NCBI RefSeq assembly: GCF_905147045.1
Contig: NC_065895.1
Coordinates: forward strand, 12,467,001-12,531,000
Reading direction: 5' to 3'
Length of the DNA: 64,000 bases
Source of the DNA: Nymphalis io
Taxonomy: Eukaryota; Arthropoda; Insecta; Lepidoptera; Nymphalidae
Under the pieces are notes generated by a model. It did no database searches. It was not told the origin of the DNA and saw nothing but the letters and a program-made list of their open reading frames with translations. The translations under genes and the position numbers were made by a program. Each line of letters starts with the position of its first letter. Positions within the stretch are counted from its first letter, which is position 1. This document shows, piece by piece, positions 12,964 through 24,200 of this stretch.

Positions 12964-14243
12964 ATGCATCTTAGGTTGCATTTATTTTTCGGCCAGATGT
13001 TGTGGCTCGTATCAGTCATCAATGGAAAAAGTTTCCAAGGCGATCCTGGATATGGCAGGAACTTGTTGATCAAAGCGATACCGGCAATCGAAGATTATCA
13101 AAGTAACATATATGAAGTGTTCATGGAACCTTATTTGTATGTAAGTTGACCTCTCATTGGTTTTATTTTAATTTATTTATATTTCTCCGCTAGTTGTAAG
13201 GGGTTCGAATCCTGCAGTGCTATTCTGTAAGAACTTACTTCACTACTCACCAATGTGTGTGAAATGTGGGCAAGGAACTTATGGTGACCTACTATTTTGA
13301 CGCGTGTATTCTTGAAATGTTATAAATATTTTATATAACTCTGACATTTCACGACCATTTTCTGCTGTGAGTTTCGAGTTTGCTCTCACAGAATAGCTCT
13401 ACTGCTCGTTACCAGGGTTGACATACATATATATATAGCAGTGGTCTTAATGGGTAAGAATCACACATAACCTAATAATCACACATAACTCCCCCCCCCA
13501 TGGGAGGGGGTACCTTTCTGAAGGTTTCCACTGCGTGAAAAATAAAATATCGAAATCGAAATTTAGAAAAATATACTAAAAACATTATGAACAAATGAAA
13601 ACTAACAATCTCTAACATATCATTCCCACTAACGCGGTTCATATTGTATATAACAGTTGAATATAATATAATAGTAATAGTTATGTGTCAAATTATGAAG
13701 TCAGTCTTTGAAAGAGTTCATTGTACGTTTTTTTTCTGTTCATTAGCCATATCCGTCCGTTTTTTGTTTGATTTCATCTTCTCCTAATAAAAAGTATTAC
13801 ATTATAATAACAATAACTGCATTTGCTTATAATAATAATGTTTAAATCACGATCAAAGCGGAAACACTCTAATTTTAAATATTAATGTTACTGACAGAGG
13901 AATCAGAACTTATTTATAAAATATATAGCAGACACAGATTTAGCACTATCTTAGCTCCTTTAAGGCACAGGCCTACGGGTCCATTCAGCCGACGGGACCC
14001 CCCAAAATAATATAATTTTTCTCTAACCAATTCTGAATGGGGGGGGCCTCAAATGTCAAAGTGCCTGTTTAAAACTATATAACTTTTGAAACCCGCTATT
14101 TCACTTGACTCAATATTTATAAAAGAAAATGACCTCGTCAGGCGTCGTCTTAGTGTTTGTCTAAATGTCTTTCCACTAATACTACAATTTCAATAAAATA
14201 CTATAATCAGATTCATATTATTGAAGATTATATATATATACTA

Positions 14244-14316
<73 letters not shown>

Positions 14317-17300
14317 TAATATTTAAAAAAGAATGTCTGAATCGTTGAAGGTTTTATATTTCAATTAATTATTGTTTGTTAATTTTAATTCACATTTTTT
14401 TCTAGGAACTCGGCTCATCTTATCCTTTTGGAAGCGAGCGTTCTGATAAACAAATAGAATTTCCTGTTGTAAGTATTAGAGCATACATATATAATACTAA
14501 CTATTATTTTTGAGTTAATCTAACAGTTATTTACATCAGCTTTATATATTTTTAGCTAATATATATATGCATATATATATTAGCAAGTATATACATACAT
14601 ACACATAATGTTTGGATTTATGGATAGACTAAAAAATGGCCCACCTGATGGTTATTAGTCATCACCCTCATATACATTAACACCGACTTTGGGAACTAAA
14701 ACTTGACATCCCTTGTGCCTGTAGTGACATTGGCTCAGTTCCTTCAAATCGTAACATTATAATACTAAGAAAGAATTGCGGTTCGGCGGTAGAATATGTG
14801 GTAAGTGGATGGTACCTACTTAGACAGGCTTGCACAAGCCCTATAAAATCAATCTACTGCAGGCTAGTTAGTAAATAGTTACTTAAATAAATATCATGGA
14901 AATTGTTACAATACAACAATAACAGCCTCTTAATATCCCACTGCTGGGCTAAGGCCTCCTCTCCCTTTTGAGGAGAAGGTTTGGCGCTTATTCCACCACG
15001 CTGCTTCAATGCAATGGTTGGTAGAATACCCATGTGGCAGAATTTCAATGAAATTAGACACATGCATGTTTCCTCACGATGTTTTCCTTCACCGTCAAGT
15101 ATGAGGTGAATTATAACCACAAATTGAGCACATGAAAATTCAGTGGGGCTTACCCGGGCTTGTTGAACCCACGATCAACGGTTAATATTCACGCGTTCTA
15201 GCCACTAAAATAAAAGCTTAACTTTTAATATCAATATATAAAACGAACTGGATAAATCAAAATCGATGTTATTACACTTATGAATATATAACAATAAAGT
15301 ACCAACATATGTTTTACAATTCGAATTGAATACAAAAAAAAATCGCGCTCACTAAATTACCTAAACGTGACTAGCTTATGTAGATTTACTCATTTTAGTA
15401 TTAAGCCTTTAAAAGCCCATTCCATTAAAACTACACGATAATGGCCCCCTCTGACGTCACATATCTATACAGGCCGGCTTTCCTGACTTCGTACTTTTAA
15501 TATTCGTACGAAGATACCTCCCCGTTTTCCCCTTTTAATTTGATTTTATTTGAATTCCAATATAATATACTTACATAGCGGATAAATATAGATAAGTGGA
15601 AATTTGTGATGAGATAACGTACATATATACATACAATTCATATGAATTTTTAAAATATTTCAAGTGTCTGTGAATCTAAATTGAGCACCACACATATGAA
15701 AAAAATGCCGATCAGGCACCTCATATAAATAGGTCAAAATTCAAGAATATAGAAGAATTTCAGAAAATCCAAAAGAATCGAGATACATATGCCACGGACC
15801 TTTAAAGATAACAAATTCAAATGTATCATCTTTTTAAAACCAATACTAATAAATAAGGAGATGTTTTTTTAATGACTAAATACTGGAACATAAAACCTAC
15901 GTACTGGATGATGCAGCGCGTTTCAGAGAAGATTTTAGTCATTATAATTGTATAAGTAGCTCCGCTTCGTAGTTTCATCCGCTTTAAATTGAAACTATAG
16001 ATGTCACAAGATTGAATTTTATGTTTTTTTTTTGTAGAATAGGAAGGCGGACGAGCATATGGGCTGATGATAAGTCGTCACCAACGCTCTTAGACATTGG
16101 CATTGTAAAAAATGTTAACCATCGCTTATATCACCAATGCTCCACCAACTTTGGGAACTAAGACGTTATGTCCCTTGTGCCTGTAATTACACTGGCTCAC
16201 TCACCCTTCAAACTTGAACACAACACTACCAAGTACTGCTGTTTTGCGGTAGAATATCTGATGAGTGGGTGGTACCTACCCAGACAAGCTTGCACAAAGC
16301 CCTACCACCATATTATTATGAAAACTCAGTGATACATCGAAACGAAAATCTTTGGTTAAATACACGTGTTATAACCACTGACCCATCTCGTCTACCACCT
16401 TAAATTAATTAGGAAATATAAAATCACATTGTTTTTACAGTACAACAATTATTTTTGTCGTTTTGAATGACGCTTAAATATTTATAAAGTCCGTAAATTA
16501 TAATTTGCAACATGAATACAGTACTAAAAACAATCGTGATATAAAAACTTCCGCCATTAAAACTGTTTCGAGTGTTGGAACTTCCGTGATGCAATTAATG
16601 TGTTAATTAAGGATTTTTGTATTTAAGGCTTTACATATATTCAAAGAACTAAAATTATTGTTTAAATTTTTTAATCTTTTATATATTAAAGATTAGTATT
16701 AATTAGCACCAAACCTTCTCCTCAAAAAGGGAGAGGAGGTCCTTGGCCCAGCAGTGGGACAATCACAGGCTGTTACTGTTACTGTATTAATATGTAAATA
16801 ATATCCTGACCCCCATTGGCCACCGCGGCCAAAAACCCAACAGTGTATTTTAGAAGTGTATGCGCAAACTAAATGCACTCTATTTCCTCACTCTCATAAT
16901 CTGATGGGACGGCAATTCACCACGACCATAATGAGTTCATGCGCAGGGCGGCTTTGCGTGCTTTCCAAGGCAAGAGAAAATACCAACTTCCAACTTCAGG
17001 ACTCCAAGCTGTTATTGAGAATCTTCGACAGTAAAACCCAAAAAAAATTATTGACCCGACCTTAGGTTTAAATCTCAGATTTCGAGCTGCGACCTTATAT
17101 CAAATCACTAGAACAACGAGATAGATACCGTTATATTACGTAATCTATGTTAAAAAACATCTAGTACCTAAATTATACATAAAACGCTGTCAAAAAAAAA
17201 TGTTTCTATCTTTGTCCGGTATGCGTTGATATTCCATAACATTAAATTAAAACTGCATATTTGTAACTTTTGTGTTATCATCACAGTACCATCAACTTAA

Positions 17301-20300
17301 CGGTGGCGTGTAAGTGGTATCTGGCAATTGTTTAAAATAAATGTAAATAGGAACTCCAACGTTCGAGGGCATTGAAATAAATTATAACATTTTTGCACTA
17401 TTGTTGCACACGATACAATGATTTGCGAGAATGTTGGCTTAATTAGTTAGATTTTAATAAGAATCTTATCTCCGTGGTTTTGTTTCAGGAAATTATTTAT
17501 GTCTAGTTTTTAAAAACCTTCATGTAGATCGTTCGCACTTTCTAACCCACGACGATCTGTAACACGTGTTTTGTATATTTATAAATTATTACGATAAGTA
17601 TGAAAAATAGACATTGCTTCTACTGCATACAATGCTTAAATTTCTTATTTCTATAAGGAAGGTAAACGAATGAATGGCATTTGTCACCGAGAATTAGCCA
17701 TTGGAAAATTCAGGAAAACATAGGTATATGATTCAATACATGTGTATCGATTGTTTTTATACCAACCATTTTTTTTACTGATGACACTTAAGCTTTTCAG
17801 TATCAACCAACAAAAAAAACAATTTTGGTTGATAAACAGAGTAAAATATTGGTGAAAATGTGTAATCTGAATAGAATAGAATAGAATATTGGTAAAATGT
17901 CTAGAAATCCACAACAGCGCGATTTTTAAGGCATTTCTTGCCTTTTTTTTCTTTTTTGTAACGCTGAAACGCATTACGCGTTTCCCCCACGGGAACAATG
18001 AGGGTGTATGTGGGGCTCGCTGGTGTCCAAGGTGCCGAGTGCGCCCCGAACATCGGAATACCCACAAAAAACCAGCGCTACCCTTTCCGTCTTAACGAGG
18101 AGCGCCACGAGATCGCTTGCGCATGCTACCTATCGTGAGGCATTTCTTGCCTCACACGACCACTCTGTGGAACCAGCTTTCGCCGGCGAACATTTCCGAA
18201 CCGATATGACATAGAACCTTCAAAAAAAGGGCGTACTCATCCCTAAAGGTCGGCACCTGCAAGCCCTCGGGTGTCCGTGGGCTGTGGTAGTCTTTCATAC
18301 ATTTCAAATTACATTGAAAAAATGTTTAAAAAAAATCGGTTCTTCCAGGTAGAATCTAAATTTAATCTAATTAATTAAAAAGCCTTTTTAATAAAAATAT
18401 GTATTTTATAACTATTAGTAAATGTGAAGATTAACATCGCGTGTGCGTAATGTCTTTCCTGAGATGTAATGCCGTGTCAAGGATTCATATGATACACGTT
18501 AAATCGTGATGACCATGTTGATAGTTAGTAATTATAATCTTAACGATTAAATTCCTTTTACTTACAGCCTTATATAATTAACTAAGTGATTTTAATAACA
18601 CTACTGGTTGTTTAGCCTATTGTAAGTACATCTAGATGTAATAAAATCTTTATCTTAATTAAATCTCATTATAATGTCAAGCGATTAATGGTTTCTATTA
18701 CTGTATTCTAATGTGTTTAGTTATTGGTGGTAATTAATTACGATACTATAAAACAATATATGGGTAATTCTAACGTGCAATACACTGTGAAATAGATATA
18801 ATAATATATATCTTTTCATTAAACACAAGTAATAACTCACGCGAGACACTCTATTTTTAAATACGTTGTTTTTTATCTTTTTCGAATGCTGTGCTATGAT
18901 TGGTCGATTCAATCGAATTTTTTGTTGCCACACCACAGACTGTGCATAAAACTAACATTAATTTACCAAAACCTGCCACTACATATTTAACTATAGGTAT
19001 ATAGAATAACAATTTTGCTTTCTCTTATCACAGGGTCCTCAACCAACACCCGGTTTGCGAGCTATTGCGCAATTACAAGCCGACGAAGAGTCAGGAGTAG
19101 GAGGCGAGTTGGTGTTCACCCAAATCTTACCAAACGGCCCTGTTACAATCGAAGGCAACGTGACAGGACTTTCTCCTGGTCTGCACGGACTTCATGTGCA
19201 TCAAGCTGGTTCCATAAAAGATAATTGCAAAGAAATCGGACCACACTTCATAGCTTACTACGTAAGTAATATCCTTCATAGTATTTGTGCATGTTTTACC
19301 AAATGCGAAAAAAATTACTAATTTTCAAATACGAACCTGTGAAGAAGTGTTTTTGATTTAATCCGATCCGGGGTTTGCAGCCTTATGCAAAAGCTGGATG
19401 TATTACGATCCGTTCAGTAGTTTTTTTTTATATATAGAATAGGAAGTCGGACGATCATATGGGCCACCTGATGGTATGTGGTCACCAAACGCCCTTAGAC
19501 ATTGGCATTGTAAGAAATGTCAACCATCGCTTACATAGCCAACGCTTACTGGTGGTAGGGCTTTGTGCAAGCTCGTCTGGGTAGGTACCACCCACTCATC
19601 AGATATTCTACCGCAAAACAGCAATACTTGATATTGTTGTGTTCCGGTTTGAAGGGTGAGTGAGCCAGTGTAATTACAGGCACAAGGGACATAAAATCTT
19701 AGTTCCCAAGGTTGGTGGCGCATTGGATATGTAAGCGATGGTTGACATTTCTTACAATGCTAATGTCTAAGAGCGTTGGTGACCACTTACCATCAGGTGA
19801 CCCATATGCTCGTCCGCCTTCCTATTCTATAAAAAAAAAAAAAATGCGCCACCAACCTTGGGAACTAAGATTTTATGTCCCTTGTGCCTGTAATTACACT
19901 GTAACTTATAATTGTAAGTTTTGTCGTAATGAGGTAACGAGCAGACAGAATTACATTTTTATAAACTTTACTTTTGCCAATAAACTAGCTAAAATATTTT
20001 TAGTATTTTTATTATATTATTGTTTTGATTTCACTGACGTTATTTATTGAGGAATTAAGGTTAGGTAGAGATAGAAATCTCGTCTTGAAGCGTGAGCTCA
20101 ATGGCGGTAGGATTAAACATTTCGAGCAGTCCTTGACTGAAAAAAATTAGAACATTTAATAACAATTATTACTAGCACTAATTAACTTAAGAACTATTTC
20201 CTTAGGGTCGTCACGGCGGACCACGCGATGAAATTCGTCACGTCGGCGACCTCGGTAACATTAAAGCGGAAGAAGGAGAAACACTAAAGGTCAAAATCGT

Positions 20301-20463
20301 GGACCACTTGATTTCTTTAGTTGGCCCACGCTCAGTAGTGGGGAGGTCCATAGCCATATCGAAAAGTGAAGATGATTACGGCCGAGCGAGCACGGAAGAC
20401 AGTGCTCTCACTGGCACTTCTGGGCCAGCTATTGCTTGCGGAATTATCGGGTATTTGAATTAA
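12964..20463 (+). CDS. Rsod: Secreted Cu/Zn superoxide dismutase-like protein lacking a copper ligand (Rsod-like)
   Basis: Exons are 12964-13140, 14406-14468, 19034-19261 and 20206-20463. All junctions are phase 0 with GT-AG borders, giving 241 residues. An in-frame TAA at 12943 precedes the first ATG. Residues 1-20 are hydrophobic and look like a signal peptide, so secretion is predicted. Residues 87-241 form one SOD domain: LHVHQAG (His134, His136), NCKEIGPHF (Cys145, His151), GRHGGPRDE (His159), RHVGDLGN (His168, Asp171) and IACGIIG (Cys234). The zinc ligands and the disulfide cysteines are therefore present. The fourth copper ligand (His120 in bovine numbering) is Ser208, within AISKSEDD, and the substrate-guiding Arg143 is Ala231. 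Dismutase activity is thus unlikely. Drosophila Rsod is, from memory, a SOD relative that also lost a copper ligand; orthology is inferred. A poly-A signal AATAAA lies at 20481. The gene converges with the ACBP gene that ends at 21256. Confidence 0.88.
13437..13540 (-). repeat. Dispersed repeat family E, copy 1, in intron 1 of the SOD-like gene
   Basis: The minus strand reads TTTTTCACGCAGTGGAAACC and CCCATGGGGGGG, matching the start of the 52210 copy. It includes a small local duplication of an AATCACACATAAC unit. Confidence 0.6.
13940..14080 (+). repeat. Dispersed repeat family F, copy 2
   Basis: AAGGCACAGGCCTACGGG, AAAATAATATAATTTTTCT and AATGTCAAAGTGCC match copy 1 in order. Located in intron 1 of the SOD-like gene. 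Confidence 0.5.
14227..14315. repeat. (AT)n microsatellite
   Basis: About 85 bp of almost pure alternating A and T, interrupted near its start by ACTAATATAA, in intron 1 of the SOD-like gene. Confidence 0.95.
14632..14850 (+). mobile_element. Short interspersed element family C (Metulj-like), diverged
   Basis: This family is about 290 bp, with GGCCACCTGATGGTAAGTGG near one end and CTTGCACAAAGCCCTACCAC at the other. It resembles the Metulj-type SINEs reported from butterflies, though that name is from memory. This copy lies in intron 2 of the SOD-like gene and lacks its first bases. Confidence 0.65.
14919..15208 (-). mobile_element. SINE family A, near full length, in intron 2 of the SOD-like gene
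   Basis: On the minus strand the order is head (ACGCGTGAATATTAACCG), body (CATGTGTCTAATTTCATTG) and tail (CCCAGCAGTGGGATATTAAG). It is antisense to the host gene. Confidence 0.82.
16023..16310 (+). mobile_element. Family C element, near full length
   Basis: T run, then AGAATAGGAAGGCGGACGAG, through ATGTCCCTTGTGCCTGTAAT, to AAAGCCCTACCACCA. Lies in intron 2 of the SOD-like gene. Confidence 0.85.
16706..16787 (+). mobile_element. SINE family A, 3' tail only
   Basis: Starts at CACCAAACCTTCTCC and runs through GCCCAGCAGTGGGAC to a GTTACT repeat. Confidence 0.75.
16806..17120 (-). mobile_element. tRNA-derived SINE (family D), diverged
   Basis: The tRNA-like head is at 17053-17120 on the minus strand (CTCGTTGTTCTAGTG). 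The body keeps TATTTCCTCACTCTCATAAT and the GATGGGACGGCAATTC motif. Confidence 0.72.
17940..18300 (+). pseudogene. Decayed LINE 3' end in intron 2 of the SOD-like gene
   Basis: A GC-rich island in AT-rich intron. Around 18150-18200 one frame gives TTLWNQLSPANISEP, then a stop and HRTFKKRAYSS. This is the LWN(S/Q)LP tail motif of non-LTR reverse transcriptase proteins, here broken. Further upstream the frame is degraded. Confidence 0.62.
19421..19903 (+). mobile_element. Family C element split by a second, inverted family C copy
   Basis: The first part (19421 to about 19545) stops at CATAGCCAA. The remainder resumes at about 19843 with ATGCGCCACCAACCTTGG. Between them sits the inverted copy at 19550-19844. 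All of it lies in intron 3 of the SOD-like gene. Confidence 0.82.
19550..19844 (-). mobile_element. Family C element, full length, nested in another copy
   Basis: Runs from TGGTGGTAGGGCTTTGTGC to CGCCTTCCTATTCTAT plus a run of 14 A. The order is reversed relative to the flanking host copy. Confidence 0.85.
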
Positions 20464-21255
20464 TACATAAAATAATTCTGAATAAATATATCATTTCCGT
20501 ATCCTTTTATATAAATTAGGAATTCGTTTTTTTCATTCAATAACAAAGAATAAATGAAAGCTATCGAAAGATATGTCATTAGTATTTAATGTATTTTTAT
20601 ATGGATTTAGTATATACCTGATATTATTGTTACTTAAGATACTCATTTTATTAAAATAATAAATAAAAACACAGTTTTTATTTGATTGATTGATTTATTT
20701 CATGCCAATATAAAAAAAATAACAAAATATGTTACCATATTGATAACAATAAAAAAATTTAAAGAACACCTTATCGTGTGCCAAAGTTTGCCTTAACATT
20801 GTGATGTAGACATAGTAATAAATAATGATAGTTTTGGAACGAACTATTTTGTGATTCAAGAAAAGACGTAGAACTTGTTCATCCCAAAATAAGGACACAT
20901 TTTTGGCATAAATAGCTATAACAGATAAAAAAGTTACATCACTAGTCACTTCAATAAATAAATTTTAATAGATCTAAAAAAATGTACTATTAAAAAATAT
21001 ATAGTTCATAAATGCTTATGTAGAGGAAGAATATGGATTTCATGTTTGTTTGTGCTTTACAGTTCAAAAACTTAAAATTATAATTTTATTGCACAGCAAA
21101 TGCCAAAATATTACTAAAACCAACATAATATAAAAAATATGACAACACTTAATTGATATTATGTCAATAAGGCTGGCAACATAGAATTTATGTTGGCAAC
21201 ACAGATTTTATATTGACATGTTATCAAAAAAGCGTCACTTTGACTTAGAACTAGT

Positions 21256-24200
21256 TTATTGGAGGCCGAGGGACGCGACTAAGCTTTCCACCTTCGCGAT
21301 GTAAGCCTTCTGTGCGTCTTCCTTTGACAGACCCTTTTTACCGCTCCACGCCTCGAATTTTGCCTTACCCTTAAGGTCAAACATTCCGGGTTTATCTGAA
21401 AATAAAAAATAATTGAAAAATTATAATTTTTTTACATATTATTTTGGTGCTACAACTTAGTGCAAGTTTCCCTTACCAAAAGTTTACGGGTAAGCCGACT
21501 AAACCCAATGTATACAAAAAAATATACAATGCCATCTGTATTATGAGAATGTATTTGTTTATATATATATATATATTACGCACGTATTAATCATTAGGTA
21601 TATATGTATATATATAATACGTGCTACTTGATTAATGAAACGTGGCTATCAGCTCTTTAGTTAAAGTCTGTTTTATCTCTTTCGGTCATTATTGATTTAA
21701 CATTCGAAAGACGAAGACACGGCATTGTTTGACTAATCCCTCACTAAACAACGTTTTTAAGTGGGGCCTTGAGTTTCTTGTTGGTTTTTCTCAGTGGAAT
21801 TTACATTTCGAACCGTAAAATAGCTATTTATAAGTATTTATAAGTGCTTACATAAGCCGAGATGGCCCAGTGGTAAGAACGCGTAAATCTGAACCGATGA
21901 TCGTGGGTTTAAACCCCAGCAAGCACCACTGAATTTTCATGCGCTTAATTTAATCATCTTATAATTAAAAATATTTCATCTCGTGCTATACCGTGAAAGA
22001 AAACATCTCAAGGAAACCTGTATGTGTCTAATTTCACTGAAATTCTGCCACATGTGTATTCCAACAACGCGCATGGAACAGCGTGGGGGAATAAGCTCCA
22101 TACCTTCTCCTCAAAAAAAAGAGGAGGCCTTAGCCCAGCAGTGGGACATTCACAGGCTGTTACTGTTAAGTGCTTACATGAATAATGTAATATTGTTTGA
22201 ATTTCATTATCATTTTTAAAGTGCGTGGACTAAAGCCTAAGGTAATATCTTACAGGTTGGCTGATCTGAATTGCCATTCTTGTAATTAATATAAAATAAT
22301 ATCACCATACTAGATTACCAATAGTTTTTATATTAGACTTGACACCACAAATTATTTTAAATATGTTTAACAAATAATATACAGACACGGCTCCATTGAC
22401 GTTACACGTATGAAACAAATTTCAAACATATGAGAATTATGCTTCAATGCAATACTAATTAAGAATTATGTTTAGAGCACTAATTTTCACAGCAGATACT
22501 AAATAACAGACGAATTGACGTCAGCATTATGTGTTTTTATGGAAATAAGCCAAATTTATTGATATCCTTACCAATGGGTTTATTGGTTACCATAATGCAA
22601 AGGATATTTTTTAAAAACTTGTAATACAAAAGCTAAAACCACAGAGAGTAGAAGACAAAGGAATAACGAATACTTACAATTATTATAAATACAATTAACT
22701 ATCATAAATAAAGTTAACATTCTGTATGAACGTTACTTAATGTAATATTACATGAAAGTAACGTTCGTTCCGTTACAGATTTATAATGAGACGATATAAA
22801 AGTAGTCAAAAAGACTACACACTTACATAAAGTACGTTTTAAATTTAGATATTATAGAAAAATGGAATCTGGACATCATTCGATAAGCATCTTCGGAGTT
22901 TATCTTGTATTTGAACAATTAACATTTTTTCCAAATAAAATGGAAGTATAATAGAAGTAAAAATTATATAGAACAATGTTTCTTGTATGAGTTCCAATAT
23001 AATTCATTCCATTGAGGTGAAATTCTCATATTCGACGATAGTTCGCGACGGTTTCTGCGAGACTATCAACTAAAATACGTGATAAAATATGTATGTGTCG
23101 CAATCGTATCATCTCTGGAACGCTAGCGCCATCTGTCGGCGCTCGACGGAGTCAATGATTCACCGGCTGAGCGGCGCATACGGCACTTCTTGTGCAGCGG
23201 CCGGACGGTGCGGTCGAATATTGGAATCGACGCGCGTTAACATTAAAAACGAATTCATTTATCTACTGTGTTTCGTTGCTCCAACATTACCCATCGACGC
23301 CCGCAAATTAGAATTTAGAAACTATAGACCGTACTGATGAAGCTGAGGCTCATCCTCCGTCATATGTATATATATTAAAAAAGTTATTTCAGTATTCAAA
23401 TTCAAGCAGTAGTTACTCCATTTTGTATTATTATTGTATAATCATTAATGACAATAATAACATAAATCCATTAAAATAATAAACAACGAGTTATGACGTT
23501 AACAATCTGTTTGTTCCGTTACAGATTTATAATGCGACAACATAAAAGTACTTAAAAAGACTACATACTTACATAAAGTACGTTTTAAATTAAGATATTA
23601 TAATAGAAAAATGGAATCTGGACATCATTCAATAAGCATCTTCGGAGTGCTCGCCGGCCATGGCTAACGGTATCTCCACATAAGTTAGATAACATAGTGA
23701 TGTAAGTACTGGCTCGGAAGAGGCAAGGGGTAATCATAAAACAGAAGCCAAGTAGATCGAACAATCTAAGAGTATTATTTGAGTGTGGCAACTGGAATAA
23801 AAAATGCTTAAAACAAAGTCACTTATATTGACTTAACACAACTATCTGTGATAACCAACAGTATTAATTACTTTCGCGTTTTATACTTCAAGGTTTATTC
23901 AAATTAGTTGCAATTTATAATTATACACATTTTATAAGTATAAGGTGATGAATCATTTAGTAGTAATAATTAAAAACAACTGAAGGTCAGAAGCGACGTG
24001 TTCTAGTACCCAGATACAGGTAATTATATATTATTAAATAAGCAACTAAAAGTATATAAAATATATATATATATATATACACTAAAATACAGTTTCTTGA
24101 CTTGCGGGTCGCGAGCCCCACCTAAATCGCAGTTATGTGTTAACGAGTCGTATTTTTTTAAATAAAACACATTGAACAATTAAAACAAATTACACTTTAT

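Noticed and set aside
17684..18214. Several open frames on both strands in this stretch
   Set aside because: They overlap a decayed LINE end; only the LWNQLSP frame resembles a known protein, and it is broken.
19520..19723. Open frame on the minus strand starting MRHQPWELRFYVPCACNY, with near-identical frames at 38428-38622 and 19712-20050
   Set aside because: All lie inside family C repeats; they are the same repeat read by chance, not a protein family.
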